Under the pieces are notes generated by a model. That model saw nothing but the letters and a program-made list of their open reading frames with translations. It was not told the DNA's origin and did not search any database. This document shows, piece after piece, positions 10,449-20,109 of a DNA stretch of 64,000 bases; the stretch's first letter is position 1; every line of letters begins with the position of its first letter. This DNA is from Proteus hauseri ATCC 700826 (lineage in GTDB: Bacteria > Pseudomonadota > Gammaproteobacteria > Enterobacterales > Enterobacteriaceae), in contig NZ_LXEV01000016.1 of assembly GCF_001654965.1 (NCBI RefSeq), positions 1-64,000 of the forward strand. The letters are read 5' to 3'. Position numbers and translations under genes: made by a program.

Positions 10449-11030
10449 ATGAATGAATTACGTATAGGGCTTGTTTCTGTTTCTGATCGAGCATCCAGTG
10501 GAGTTTATGAAGATAAAGGGCTACCTGCATTAGAAGCTTGGCTTAAAGAAGCATTAACCACACCTTTTCATATCGAATCGCGTTTAATCCCCGATGAGCA
10601 GCTAATGATTGAGCAAACACTTTGTGAACTTGTTGATGAAACAGGATGTCATTTGGTATTAACAACGGGTGGAACAGGGCCTGCTCGCCGAGATGTGACT
10701 CCTGATGCAACATTAGCTATCGCAGATCGAGAAATGCCTGGTTTTGGTGAGCAAATGCGTCAAATAAGTTTACAGTTTGTACCAACTGCAATTTTATCTC
10801 GTCAAGTGGGCGTTATTCGTAATCAAGCGTTAATCTTAAATCTGCCAGGACAACCAAAAGCAATAGCAGAAACCTTGGAAGGATTAAAAGATAAAGAAGG
10901 CAATGTAATTGTAAGCGGTATTTTCGCCAGCGTACCTTATTGTATTCAGCTTTTAGATGGCCCTTACGTTGAAACTAACAAAAATAAAGTTGTGGCATTT
11001 AGACCTAAATCAGCCCGCCGTCCTGAGTAA
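10449..11030 (+). CDS. mog: Molybdopterin adenylyltransferase
   Basis: A 193-residue MoaB/Mog-family protein that adenylylates molybdopterin before molybdenum insertion, in the cytoplasm. The signature TTGGTGPARRDVTPDAT and the later LPGQPKAIAE segment are visible. The start at 10449 has a GAGG ribosome site just upstream. It follows talB in the same relative order as in E. coli. The product supports molybdoenzymes, which often work in the same anaerobic respiratory chains as the hydrogenase encoded further right. Confidence 0.95.
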   Translation: MNELRIGLVSVSDRASSGVYEDKGLPALEAWLKEALTTPFHIESRLIPDEQLMIEQTLCELVDETGCHLVLTTGGTGPARRDVTPDATLAIADREMPGFGEQMRQISLQFVPTAILSRQVGVIRNQALILNLPGQPKAIAETLEGLKDKEGNVIVSGIFASVPYCIQLLDGPYVETNKNKVVAFRPKSARRPE

Positions 11031-11524
11031 ATATTGAATTTTAAGGTGCTGATTGGGTTATCAGTACCTTAAACCTTATTCTTATCACTTCTTTTTTTGC
11101 TTGTTTCTTCTTCTTGTTTTACTTTGAATGATTAAGCTTATTCATTTCATAATAAATAAACTCAATATTATCAATGTGTTATATTTATTTTTTCTGTTTT
11201 CTTTAGTGCGATTTAATTGGCTTAGATTTATAAATATCGAATTATTATTTAATTCATTGATATATATGTAATTTTTTTCTTTCTGCTTTTTATCCTTAAT
11301 TTTTTTTTCGTATTTTTGTCTTTTTTTTCATATTTCCCCTTGATGAATGTATTTATGACCCCATCTACTTTTTCAACTGCAATTACCACTATTGAGTTGC
11401 GTTGATTTATATCCGCTTTGAGATGATGGGCCTAAGTCTTTTATTCATGACTTGAAATAGGAATATTCATCCTCATATAGATTGGTAGTCAAATTGATAA
11501 AGAATTCTCTTTGGAGGCGTTTAA
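11031..11524. other. Intergenic region upstream of dnaK
   Basis: A 494-bp span with no protein gene. Its first 300 bp are T-rich and nothing specific was seen there. The right part holds the heat-shock promoter (11336-11366), a leader of about 150 nt and the GGAGG site (11513-11517) of dnaK. Confidence 0.7.
11336..11366 (+). promoter_or_regulatory. Sigma-32 heat-shock promoter of dnaK-dnaJ
   Basis: CCCCTTGATG (11336-11345) and CCCCAT (11359-11364) are separated by 13 bases. This is the sigma-32 consensus and matches E. coli dnaK P1 in both boxes and spacing. Confidence 0.88.
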
Positions 11525-13447
11525 ATGGGTAAAATTATTGGTATTGACCTGGGTACAACTAACTCTTGTGTTGCTGTAATGGATGGCAAAAATGCCCGGG
11601 TTATTGAAAACAGTGAGGGTGATCGTACTACTCCTTCAATCGTTGCTTATGCGCAAGATGGTGAAATTTTAGTTGGTCAACCTGCAAAACGTCAGGCGGT
11701 GACTAACCCACAAAATACATTATTTGCTATCAAACGTTTAATTGGTCGTCGTTTTGAAGACGAAGAAGTTCAACGTGACGTTGCTATCATGCCTTACAAA
11801 ATTGTTAAAGCTGATAACGGTGACGCATGGATTGAAGCTCGTAACGATAAAATGGCTCCACCACAAGTTTCTGCTGAAGTATTGAAAAAAATGAAGAAAA
11901 CAGCAGAAGATTATTTGGGTGAAACTATTACAGAAGCGGTTATTACCGTTCCTGCTTACTTTAATGATGCTCAACGTCAAGCAACTAAAGATGCGGGTCG
12001 TATCGCAGGTCTTGAAGTTAAACGTATTATTAACGAACCAACAGCTGCGGCATTAGCTTATGGTTTAGACCGTGAAGTCGGTAACCGTACTATCGCTGTC
12101 TATGACTTAGGTGGTGGTACTTTCGATATCTCTATCATCGAAATCGATGAAGTTGATGGCGAAAAAACCTATGAAGTTCTGTCTACCAACGGTGATACTC
12201 ACTTAGGTGGTGAAGACTTCGATAGCCGTTTAATTAACTATTTAGTTGATGAGTTTAAGAAAGAGCAAGGCATTGATCTGCGTAATGATCCATTAGCAAT
12301 GCAACGTCTGAAAGAAGCTGCAGAAAAAGCAAAAATCGAATTGTCTTCTGCACAACAAACAGATGTGAACTTGCCTTATGTTACTGCGGATGCAACAGGT
12401 CCTAAACACTTAAACATCAGAGTAACTCGTGCAAAATTAGAATCTTTAGTGGAAGATTTAGTTAAACGCTCAATGGAGCCAGTACGTGTTGCATTAGAAG
12501 ATGCTGGCCTGAAAGTTGGCGAAATTAACGACGTAATTCTGGTCGGTGGGCAAACTCGTATGCCTATGGTTCAGAAAACTGTTGCTGAGTTCTTTGGTAA
12601 AGAACCACGTAAAGACGTTAACCCTGATGAAGCGGTTGCAATGGGTGCGGCAGTTCAAGGTGGTGTTTTAGCGGGTGATGTAAAAGACGTTCTGTTACTT
12701 GACGTAACTCCACTGTCTTTAGGTATCGAAACAATGGGTGGTGTAATGACTTCCCTGATTGCGAAAAATACCACAATCCCAACTAAACACAGCCAAGTGT
12801 TCTCAACTGCAGAAGATAATCAATCTGCTGTAACTATTCATGTGTTACAAGGTGAGCGTAAACGTGCAAATGATAATAAATCACTGGGTCAATTTAACCT
12901 AGATGGTATTCAGTCTGCACCACGTGGTATGCCACAAATTGAAGTTACTTTTGATATTGATGCTGATGGTATCTTGCATGTATCTGCTAAAGATAAAAAT
13001 AGCGGTCGTGAACAAAATATCACCATTAAAGCATCTTCTGGTTTGAATGAAGAAGAAATTCAAAAAATGGTACGCGATGCAGAAGCAAATGCTGAAGCAG
13101 ACCGTAAGTTTGAAGAATTAGTTCAAACTCGTAATCAAGCAGACCAATTAATTCATGGTACTCGTAAGCAAATTGAAGAAGCTGGCGATAAATTACCAGC
13201 AACAGATAAAGAAGCTATCGAGAAAGCAGTTAGCGAATTAGATATCGCATCTAAAGGCGAAGATAAAGATGCTATCGAAGCGAAAATTAAAGCATTAGTT
13301 GAAGCTTCTGAAAAACTGCTAGAAATCGCACAACAACAAGCTCAAGCAGGCGCAGGTAATGCAGCGGGTGCTGATGCAAGTGCGAAGAAAGATGATGATG
13401 TTGTCGATGCTGAATTTGAAGAAGTTGACGGCAAAGATAAGAAATAA
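11525..13447 (+). CDS. dnaK: Molecular chaperone DnaK (Hsp70)
   Basis: A 640-residue Hsp70 that binds unfolded peptides in an ATP cycle with DnaJ and GrpE in the cytoplasm. The nucleotide-binding domain begins [16 protein letters not shown] and contains [11 protein letters not shown] and the conserved VGGQTRMP segment; the linker [16 protein letters not shown] leads to the substrate-binding domain and a helical lid. The C-terminus is acidic and ends EEVDGKDKK as in enterobacterial DnaK. GGAGG precedes the ATG by seven bases. It is co-transcribed with dnaJ from the sigma-32 promoter. Confidence 0.99.
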   Translation: MGKIIGIDLGTTNSCVAVMDGKNARVIENSEGDRTTPSIVAYAQDGEILVGQPAKRQAVTNPQNTLFAIKRLIGRRFEDEEVQRDVAIMPYKIVKADNGDAWIEARNDKMAPPQVSAEVLKKMKKTAEDYLGETITEAVITVPAYFNDAQRQATKDAGRIAGLEVKRIINEPTAAALAYGLDREVGNRTIAVYDLGGGTFDISIIEIDEVDGEKTYEVLSTNGDTHLGGEDFDSRLINYLVDEFKKEQGIDLRNDPLAMQRLKEAAEKAKIELSSAQQTDVNLPYVTADATGPKHLNIRVTRAKLESLVEDLVKRSMEPVRVALEDAGLKVGEINDVILVGGQTRMPMVQKTVAEFFGKEPRKDVNPDEAVAMGAAVQGGVLAGDVKDVLLLDVTPLSLGIETMGGVMTSLIAKNTTIPTKHSQVFSTAEDNQSAVTIHVLQGERKRANDNKSLGQFNLDGIQSAPRGMPQIEVTFDIDADGILHVSAKDKNSGREQNITIKASSGLNEEEIQKMVRDAEANAEADRKFEELVQTRNQADQLIHGTRKQIEEAGDKLPATDKEAIEKAVSELDIASKGEDKDAIEAKIKALVEASEKLLEIAQQQAQAGAGNAAGADASAKKDDDVVDAEFEEVDGKDKK

Positions 13448-13465
13448 TGCCCTTCACGGGCCGCG

Positions 13466-13532
13466 GTAACTCATAAGTGAACAGTTACTGATACCGAGCA
13501 CGGGCGTCGAGGAAACTCAACGCCCGTGTGCT
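13466..13532 (+). other. Hairpins in the dnaK-dnaJ intergenic region
   Basis: CACGGGCGT (13499-13507) pairs with ACGCCCGTG (13520-13528). An earlier GTAACT/AGTTAC pair spans 13466-13488. No T run follows the main stem, so it is more likely a processing or attenuation element than a full terminator; E. coli has a similar hairpin here. Confidence 0.6.
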
Positions 13533-13552
13533 TATGTCAAGGGTAAACGAGT

Positions 13553-14692
13553 ATGGCGAAGAGAGATTTTTACGAAGTTCTTGGTGTGGCAAAGTCCGCA
13601 GATGAGAAAGAAATTAAACGCGCATATAAGCGCTTAGCGATGAAATATCACCCAGATAGAAACCAAGGTGATAAAGAATCTGAAACTAAATTTAAAGAAA
13701 TTAAAGAAGCTTACGAAATTTTAAGTGATGCACAAAAACGTGCTGCTTATGACCAATATGGACACGCTGCTTTTGAGCAAGGTGGTTTTGGTGGTCAAGG
13801 TGGCGGCGGTTTTGGCGGCGGCGCTGATTTCGGTGATATTTTCGGTGATGTTTTTGGTGATATTTTTGGTGGTGGTCGCCGCCAGCAACGCGCAGCACGG
13901 GGTTCTGATTTACAATACAACATGGAGTTAACGCTTGAAGAAGCCGTTCGTGGTGTAAGTAAAGAAATTCGTATTCCAACACTGGAGATATGTGATAAAT
14001 GTCATGGTAGTGGCGCGAAAGAAGGTACATCAGCAGAAACATGTTCGACATGTCATGGTGCAGGTCAGGTTCATTTACGTCAAGGTTTCTTCACCGTACA
14101 ACAAGCGTGTCCGACTTGTCATGGTCGCGGAAAAATTATCAAAGAGCCTTGCTCTAAATGTCATGGTGATGGTCGTGTTGAGCGTTATAAAACCTTATCA
14201 GTTAAAATACCAGCAGGCGTTGATACTGGTGACCGCATTCGTTTAAGTGGCGAAGGTGAGGCGGGTGAGCACGGTGCTCCTTCTGGCGATTTATATGTAC
14301 AGGTTCATGTTCGTCAGCATAATATTTTTGAACGTGATGGCAACGACCTTTACTGTGAAGTACCTATTAACTTCGCAATAGCAGCTCTTGGTGGCGAAAT
14401 TGAAGTTCCAACGCTAGATGGCCGCGTGAAATTAAAAATTCCAGCAGAAACTCAAACTGGAAAAATGTTCCGCATGAAAGGCAAAGGCGTGAAGTCAGTT
14501 CGTAGTAATGCCATTGGCGATCTTATGTGTCGTGTCGTGGTTGAAACACCAGTTAAACTCAATGAGAAACAAAAAGAGTTGATACAACAACTTGGTGAAT
14601 CATTTGGCGGTAAGAGTGGTGAAAAAAACACACCGCGTTCTAAAAGCTTTTTAGATGGTGTGAAAAAATTCTTTGATGATTTAACTAAGTAA
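13553..14692 (+). CDS. dnaJ: Co-chaperone DnaJ (Hsp40)
   Basis: A 379-residue class I J-protein. It shows the J domain with the HPD triad (YHPDRN, residues about 32-37), a Gly/Phe-rich linker, four CxxCxGxG zinc-binding repeats (beginning [32 protein letters not shown]) and the C-terminal substrate-binding domains. It stimulates DnaK ATPase and delivers substrates. It lies 105 bp after dnaK, separated by a hairpin that may lower its level relative to DnaK. Confidence 0.99.
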   Translation: MAKRDFYEVLGVAKSADEKEIKRAYKRLAMKYHPDRNQGDKESETKFKEIKEAYEILSDAQKRAAYDQYGHAAFEQGGFGGQGGGGFGGGADFGDIFGDVFGDIFGGGRRQQRAARGSDLQYNMELTLEEAVRGVSKEIRIPTLEICDKCHGSGAKEGTSAETCSTCHGAGQVHLRQGFFTVQQACPTCHGRGKIIKEPCSKCHGDGRVERYKTLSVKIPAGVDTGDRIRLSGEGEAGEHGAPSGDLYVQVHVRQHNIFERDGNDLYCEVPINFAIAALGGEIEVPTLDGRVKLKIPAETQTGKMFRMKGKGVKSVRSNAIGDLMCRVVVETPVKLNEKQKELIQQLGESFGGKSGEKNTPRSKSFLDGVKKFFDDLTK

Positions 14693-14709
14693 CTTTTCAT
14701 ACTTACGTT

Positions 14710-14749
14710 AAAAAAGCCTAATGATAAAAACGGTCATTAGGCTTTTTTT
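14710..14749. terminator. Bidirectional terminator between dnaJ and the EamA-type gene
   Basis: A 15-base stem (AAAAAAGCCTAATGA at 14710-14724 with its complement at 14734-14748) around a nine-base loop has A and T runs on the two sides, serving both converging genes. Confidence 0.9.
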
Positions 14750-14757
14750 ATGCTTTT

Positions 14758-15603
14758 TTATCCCATTTTAATAGCAACAATTCCCACTAAAATGACTAAG
14801 CAAGCCAGTAATTGCTTACGATTAAATTGTTCTTTTAAAATATAAATGGATAACAGCATGGCAAATAATACGCTAGTTTCTCTTAGTGCGGCAACCAGCA
14901 CGATTGAAGCATGGCTCATCGCCCATATTACAATGCCATAACTGACTAACTGCATGACACCGCCAAAAAAAGCAGGTTTCCAGTAACTTTTTATTTTACC
15001 GTTTAAATTTTTACGATAACGAAGCCAAGCTAGCAAATACATCACCATACCATTAAGAAAAAACAGCCATAAAATATAAGCTAATGGTGATGAGCCAACA
15101 CGAGAGCCATTACCATCAGCTAGGGTATAGCTTGCGGTAAATAATGCGGTGAGTAGCGCAAAAAAGAGTGCATCTTTGCGTAAATTAAACTCTGTGCTTT
15201 GTCTACTACGAGAGATAAGGATAATACCCGCAATGATAAGCAAAATACCGACTAAACCCATTGTTGGAAGTTGTTCATGAAATAGCAAAAAACCTAAGAA
15301 CGCGGTCATTAATGGCGCACTTCCACGCGATATAGGGTAAATCTGGTTAAAATCGGCAAGAGTGTAACAACGGCTTAAGGAAAGTGTATAACCAATATGA
15401 AATAGAACAGAGAGGCCAATCCATTTCCATGCTGCAATATCAGGTAATCCAATCCAAAATAGTGCGGGTAATGTGACAATACCGGAAAAGAAGGTGAGGA
15501 GTGAAATACCAAGAAATCGATCAGAGCCTATTTTTACGAGGGCATTCCAGCAAGCATGAAATATTGCAGCAAATAAAACAGCAATAAAAACGGTAATCGA
15601 CAT
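14758..15603 (-). CDS. EamA/DMT-superfamily transporter
   Basis: About 281 residues from the ATG at 15603 (MSITVFIAVLFAAIFHACWN). An in-frame ATG 33 bp upstream exists, but the extension is polar and lacks family character. About ten hydrophobic segments form two halves, as in EamA drug/metabolite transporters; ISRGSAPLMTAFLGFLLFHE is the typical end of the first half and ALRETSVLFAMLLSIYILKE that of the second. It sits in the inner membrane; the substrate cannot be told from sequence. It converges on dnaJ and shares its terminator. Confidence 0.85.
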   Translation of the reverse strand: MSITVFIAVLFAAIFHACWNALVKIGSDRFLGISLLTFFSGIVTLPALFWIGLPDIAAWKWIGLSVLFHIGYTLSLSRCYTLADFNQIYPISRGSAPLMTAFLGFLLFHEQLPTMGLVGILLIIAGIILISRSRQSTEFNLRKDALFFALLTALFTASYTLADGNGSRVGSSPLAYILWLFFLNGMVMYLLAWLRYRKNLNGKIKSYWKPAFFGGVMQLVSYGIVIWAMSHASIVLVAALRETSVLFAMLLSIYILKEQFNRKQLLACLVILVGIVAIKMG

Positions 15604-16054
15604 TGTAATGAAGCTCTCATAGAAAAAACATGGCAACTATCTATAAGACAATAACATAATGATTAAATAGTGAAATAGTTCCGCTGATTATTTTATTATT
15701 ATGACAGCTATTTGCATAAGGTAAGATCTCAAATAACGTATCTTATTTTCATAAGAAATATTATTGTTTCTTGGTTATTTTGATGATTGGTTTTAATTAT
15801 CATTGAAATAGTTTATTTTTATTAAATTTAGTTATTTTTTTAACAATATCAAATAGTTGTTTTTATATAAAATAATTATATGGAAATTTTAAATTATTAT
15901 TATTAATCATTGGTAATGATGATTTTTTTTCTTATATTCCTTGATATTGGCATTATAAATCGTAAAAGCCGAGCTGTTTACGCTAAATAATCTGTTTTTT
16001 ACGAATTTATAATTAGCATATTATTAACATGAATACGGATTTGAGGTTAATACT
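15604..16054. other. Intergenic region upstream of nhaA
   Basis: A roughly 450-bp, very AT-rich span between divergent genes. Close to nhaA, TTATAAATCGTAAAA (15953-15967) can pair with a near-complement at 15997-16012, leaving one bulge; this could be a leader hairpin or an operator. GAGG lies eight bases before the nhaA ATG. No other feature is clear. Confidence 0.4.
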
Positions 16055-17227
16055 ATGACAGCAATTATTAGACAATTTTTAAGATTAGAGGCTTCTGGTG
16101 GTATTCTTCTGATTATTGCTGCAATTATTGCATTAATCATGGCGAACACCCCTTTGAGCGCATTATATAATGAGTTTTTATCTATTCCAATTATGATTAA
16201 GTTTGGAATGTTTGAACTCGATAAACCGCTTATTCTTTGGGTTAATGACGCTCTAATGGCGATCTTTTTTCTTGTCGTTGGACTTGAAGTAAAACGTGAG
16301 CTTAAAGAGGGCTCTCTCGCTCAACGAGATAGAGCTATTTTTCCGGCTATTGCCGCTGTAGGTGGCATGTTAGCACCTGCGTTGATTTATCTATTTTTTA
16401 ATAATGGTGATGCAATTAGTCAGCAAGGGTGGGCAATCCCAGCTGCAACTGATATTGCTTTTGCTCTTGGCGTTATGGCGCTATTAGGTAAACGCGTTCC
16501 TGTTGAATTAAAAGTATTTTTATTAGCTTTGGCTATTATCGATGACTTGGGTGTTATCGTCATTATTGCGCTCTTTTATTCAAAGAGTGTGGCGTTATTA
16601 CCACTGGCAATAGCGAGTGCTATTGTGGTCATCCTTTTCATTATGAATTGGCGCAAAGTTGGTAATACACCTGCTTATTTAATACTTGGGTTTGTCTTAT
16701 GGGTTTGTATTTTAAAATCAGGTATTCACGCTACTATTGCTGGGGTGATTGTTGGATTTCTTATCCCATTAAGAGACAAAGAGGGAGCCTCTCCTTCTGA
16801 AGACTTAGAACATGTGTTACACCCTTGGGTTGCTTATTTAATTCTGCCGCTGTTCGCCTTTAGTAATGCGGGTGTTTCTTTAACGGGTGTTACGTTAGAT
16901 GGAATGTTATCTACCTTACCTTTAGGTATTGCATTAGGTCTATTTTTAGGTAAGCCAATAGGAATTTTTCTCTTTAGCTGGGTTTCGGTAAAACTAGGCA
17001 TTGCAAAATTACCAGATGCGATTAATCTTAAGCAGATATTTGCTGTGTCAGTGTTGTGTGGTATCGGTTTTACTATGTCTATCTTTATCGCAGGGCTTGC
17101 GTTTGAAGGGGCTGATGATGCTTATAATACCTACGCTAAACTAGGGATTTTAGTGGGCTCAACAATAGCTGCAATTGTAGGATATTTATTGCTTCACTCT
17201 GTTTTACCGAAGTTAAAACAGAAATAA
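16055..17227 (+). CDS. nhaA: Na+/H+ antiporter NhaA
   Basis: A 390-residue inner-membrane antiporter that exports sodium in exchange for protons, for salt and alkaline-pH tolerance. Twelve or so hydrophobic segments are present. The functional aspartates are in place: ATDIAFALG on TM4 and [13 protein letters not shown] on TM5. Length and ends match E. coli NhaA (388 residues). nhaR follows 198 bp downstream. A strong hairpin (17292-17332) lies between them, so nhaR is probably only partly read through. Confidence 0.98.
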   Translation: MTAIIRQFLRLEASGGILLIIAAIIALIMANTPLSALYNEFLSIPIMIKFGMFELDKPLILWVNDALMAIFFLVVGLEVKRELKEGSLAQRDRAIFPAIAAVGGMLAPALIYLFFNNGDAISQQGWAIPAATDIAFALGVMALLGKRVPVELKVFLLALAIIDDLGVIVIIALFYSKSVALLPLAIASAIVVILFIMNWRKVGNTPAYLILGFVLWVCILKSGIHATIAGVIVGFLIPLRDKEGASPSEDLEHVLHPWVAYLILPLFAFSNAGVSLTGVTLDGMLSTLPLGIALGLFLGKPIGIFLFSWVSVKLGIAKLPDAINLKQIFAVSVLCGIGFTMSIFIAGLAFEGADDAYNTYAKLGILVGSTIAAIVGYLLLHSVLPKLKQK

Positions 17228-17291
17228 AAACAGCAAAAACTGACATAGACTTGGTATTGTCAACATAACAAATACCGAGCTATATACTTAA

Positions 17292-17332
17292 ACCTACGGT
17301 GCAATATTGATTATTGTGCCGTAGGTGTTTTT
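17292..17332 (+). terminator. Terminator between nhaA and nhaR
   Basis: ACCTACGG (17292-17299) pairs with CCGTAGGT (17319-17326), extended inward by six pairs including two G-U, then GTTTTTA. Confidence 0.7.
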
Positions 17333-17425
17333 ATGGGGATTGGGTGCAAGGAAGGCCTATCGCAAACTAATGCGTTGTTGAATAGTCTGTGTTGCGAGAG
17401 CACAGAAGTTGAAAGGAATATAACT

Positions 17426-18346
17426 ATGCGGGTGTCACATCTCAATTTTAACCATCTTTATTATTTTTGGCATGTATGTAAAGAAGGCTCGGTTGTAGGA
17501 GCAGCTGAAGCGCTGTATCTGACACCACAGACAATAACAGGACAAATTAAAGCATTAGAAGAACGATTGGGTGGAAAGTTATTTAAACGCCAAGGAAGAG
17601 GATTAGTCCCTTCTGAGCTAGGACAACTTATTTTCCGTTATGCTGATAAGATGTTTATGCTGAGCCAGGAAATGCTCGATATCGTTAATTATAGTCGCGA
17701 ATCTAATTTATTATTTGATGTCGGTGTCGCTGACGCCTTATCAAAACAATTAGTAAGTCGGGTATTAGAAACGGCAGTTGCTGATCATGAGCAAATTCAT
17801 TTGCGCTGTTTTGAATCTACTCATGAATTATTATTAGAGCAGCTAAGCCAACATAAATTAGATATGATTTTATCTGACTGCCCTGTGGATTCTTCCCAGC
17901 AAGAAGGATTATTTTCAGTAAAACTGGGCGAATGTAATGTAAGCTTTTTTTGTAGCCAACCTGTTCCTGAAACGCCATTTCCTGAGTGTTTAGAAACGCG
18001 AAAATTGTTAATTCCTGGCCGCCGTTCTATGTTAGGTCGCCATTTATTAACATGGATACGTAATAAAAATCTGCAAGTCGAAATTTTAGGGGAATTTGAT
18101 GATGCTGCATTAATGAAAGCATTTGGTTTAAATCATAATGCCATTTTTGTTGCGCCTTCACTTTATACCAATGAAATTTTTGCACAGAGTAATATTGAAG
18201 AAATTGGTGTATTAGATTCAGTAAAAGAAGAGTATTACGTTATCTTTGCAGAAAGAATGATCCAACACCCCGCGGTTCAGCGAGTGTGTAATACCGATTT
18301 TTCAGAGCTATTTAATGGCAATAAAAAGAGTGTTGCCGTTTCATAA
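17426..18346 (+). CDS. nhaR: LysR-family activator NhaR
   Basis: Sodium-responsive LysR regulator that activates nhaA in E. coli. The start at 17426 gives 306 residues beginning [17 protein letters not shown], aligned to the E. coli N-terminus, with GAAAGGA upstream; the longer frame from 17333 would add 31 unrelated residues and run through the preceding terminator. The winged helix-turn-helix ([20 protein letters not shown]) is followed by the LysR effector-binding domain. It is cytoplasmic. Confidence 0.95.
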   Translation: MRVSHLNFNHLYYFWHVCKEGSVVGAAEALYLTPQTITGQIKALEERLGGKLFKRQGRGLVPSELGQLIFRYADKMFMLSQEMLDIVNYSRESNLLFDVGVADALSKQLVSRVLETAVADHEQIHLRCFESTHELLLEQLSQHKLDMILSDCPVDSSQQEGLFSVKLGECNVSFFCSQPVPETPFPECLETRKLLIPGRRSMLGRHLLTWIRNKNLQVEILGEFDDAALMKAFGLNHNAIFVAPSLYTNEIFAQSNIEEIGVLDSVKEEYYVIFAERMIQHPAVQRVCNTDFSELFNGNKKSVAVS

Positions 18347-18379
18347 CGTGTTATTTAGCGTGAAAAATCAATAGAAAGC

Positions 18380-18405
18380 AAAAAACCGGCCTAAGCCGGT
18401 TTTTT
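18380..18405. terminator. Bidirectional terminator between nhaR and rpsT
   Basis: A-run plus CCGGC, loop CTAA, GCCGG plus T-run; usable from both converging genes. Confidence 0.85.
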
Positions 18406-18425
18406 ATAACACAAGAAAACAATTA

Positions 18426-18686
18426 TTACATTGCTTTGATTTGTGCTTGAAGATTAGCTTTATGACGTGCTGCTTTATTCTTATGAATTAAGCCTTTAGT
18501 TGCCTGACGGTCAACAATCGGTTGCATGTCATTAAATGCTTTTTGTGCTGCTTCTTTATCACCTGAAGCAACTGCTGCGTATACTTTTTTGATGTAAGTA
18601 CGCATCATAGAACGACGGCTTGCGTTGTGCTGACGACGCTTTTCAGACTGAACCGCACGTTTCTTAGCTGATTTGATATTAGCCAA
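18426..18686 (-). CDS. rpsT: 30S ribosomal protein S20
   Basis: An 86-residue basic ribosomal protein starting (M)[17 protein letters not shown] and ending QAQIKAM, matching S20. The start codon is TTG (complement of CAA at 18684-18686), with GGGAGT upstream. E. coli rpsT also uses UUG, linked there to translational autoregulation by free S20, so the same control is likely here. It assembles into the small subunit by binding 16S rRNA. It is transcribed alone from a promoter at 18736-18764. Confidence 0.98.
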   Translation of the reverse strand: MANIKSAKKRAVQSEKRRQHNASRRSMMRTYIKKVYAAVASGDKEAAQKAFNDMQPIVDRQATKGLIHKNKAARHKANLQAQIKAM

Positions 18687-19138
18687 GTTCCAACTCCCAA
18701 ATATATTCTAGCGAGGACAAATACAAAGGTGAAGGAATATGCCTTTTCAACCTAAGTTTGTCAATGGATTTATACAAAATTAGCGTCGTTGTACGCGACA
18801 CTTGTTTCGTTGTGATGGCGCAAGATTTTATCAGTTAAGGCGGGTAGAATACAGTCTTTTGAGTGAAAAAATCATCAAAATCGTGTATATGAGTAATAAA
18901 TAGTAGATTCATAGAGGATCTACGCTTGATTTTATGCGATTTTATCGCCAACAACTGAGTGATCGTTTATTTTACTATTTGATGCCCGCATTTTAATTTA
19001 GCAACCAATGTGAATTTTTAGCAATCAATGGGAATTGCGCCATCAAGATATTACTCGTAGATAAACATTGATATATTGGGTTACTCTCAAGCCTTTGACA
19101 AGGTATAATCTAATAATTTCCACGGTATTGAGCCAGTT
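18687..19138. other. rpsT-ribF divergent intergenic region
   Basis: 452 bp with the rpsT promoter on the left. A TATAAT at 19104-19109 lies 30 bp before the ribF ATG; its -35 is poor. I saw no small gene corresponding to E. coli yaaY. Confidence 0.5.
18736..18764 (-). promoter_or_regulatory. Promoter of rpsT
   Basis: Read on the minus strand: perfect TTGACA (complement of 18759-18764), 17-base spacer, CATATT (complement of 18736-18741). Confidence 0.7.
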
Positions 19139-20080
19139 ATGGAGCTAATTCGCGGTATACAAAATATCCGGTCACAGCATAATGGTTGTGTCCTGACAAT
19201 TGGTAATTTTGATGGAGTCCATCGAGGCCATCAGGCATTATTGAAGCACTTGAAGCAAGAAGCATCACAACGTGGTTTACCCACAGTGGTTATGACATTT
19301 GAACCTCAACCACTGGAGTTTTTCTTGCCTGAAAAGGCACCAGCGCGTCTTACGCGTTTACGCGACAAGATAAAGTATCTAGCGGAATGTGGTATTGATT
19401 ATCTTCTGTGCATTAAATTTGATAAACAATTTGCGGCACAAACACCTGAAGAGTTTGTTTCATCACTTTTAGTGAAAAAATTAGGTGTGCAATTTCTTGC
19501 CATTGGCGATGATTTTCGTTTTGGTAAAAATAGAGAAGGTGATTTCCACTTTTTACAACAAGCCGGTGATAAATACGGATTTGAAGTCGCAAATACAGAA
19601 AGTTATTGTGACCAAGGCCTACGTATTAGTAGTACCGCAGTGCGAGAAGCATTACTCAATGATGATTTAGCTCTTGCTGAATCTTTACTTGGGCACCCTT
19701 ACAGTGTTTGTGGGCGTGTTGTCCATGGTAATGAATTGGGTAGAACAATTGGATTTCCTACAGCGAATATCCCAATGAAACGCTTAGTAGCCCCTGTTAA
19801 AGGCGTGTATGCGGTTGATGTTTATTTATCCGGTCATCAATCACCTTTAGCGGGTGTTGCAAATATCGGATCTCGCCCTACTGTGAAAGGTAAAGGCGTA
19901 CAATTAGAAGTTCATTTAATCGACGTTAATATGGATTTATATGGACGTCGCATTGATGTTGTGTTACGAAAGAAATTACGTAATGAACAGCGATTTGCAT
20001 CATTGGATGCATTGAAGCAGCAAATCGCAGATGATGTGGCTACTGCTAGGGATTTTTTATTGCAGCGGTCGGAGTCATAA
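19139..20080 (+). CDS. ribF: Bifunctional riboflavin kinase / FMN adenylyltransferase
   Basis: A 313-residue cytoplasmic enzyme making FMN and then FAD. The N-terminal nucleotidyltransferase domain shows IGNFDGVHRGHQALL and ISSTAVREALL; the C-terminal flavokinase domain shows GRVVHGNELGRTIGFPTANI. It is followed after 29 bp by ileS, the first of ribF-ileS-lspA-fkpB-ispH, the same order as E. coli. Confidence 0.98.
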   Translation: MELIRGIQNIRSQHNGCVLTIGNFDGVHRGHQALLKHLKQEASQRGLPTVVMTFEPQPLEFFLPEKAPARLTRLRDKIKYLAECGIDYLLCIKFDKQFAAQTPEEFVSSLLVKKLGVQFLAIGDDFRFGKNREGDFHFLQQAGDKYGFEVANTESYCDQGLRISSTAVREALLNDDLALAESLLGHPYSVCGRVVHGNELGRTIGFPTANIPMKRLVAPVKGVYAVDVYLSGHQSPLAGVANIGSRPTVKGKGVQLEVHLIDVNMDLYGRRIDVVLRKKLRNEQRFASLDALKQQIADDVATARDFLLQRSES

Positions 20081-20109
20081 ACTAGCGGAAACTTGGAACT
20101 GAGAATCGA

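Noticed and set aside
17333-17425. N-terminal extension of NhaR
   Set aside because: The 31 extra residues do not match the family and begin inside the nhaA terminator region.
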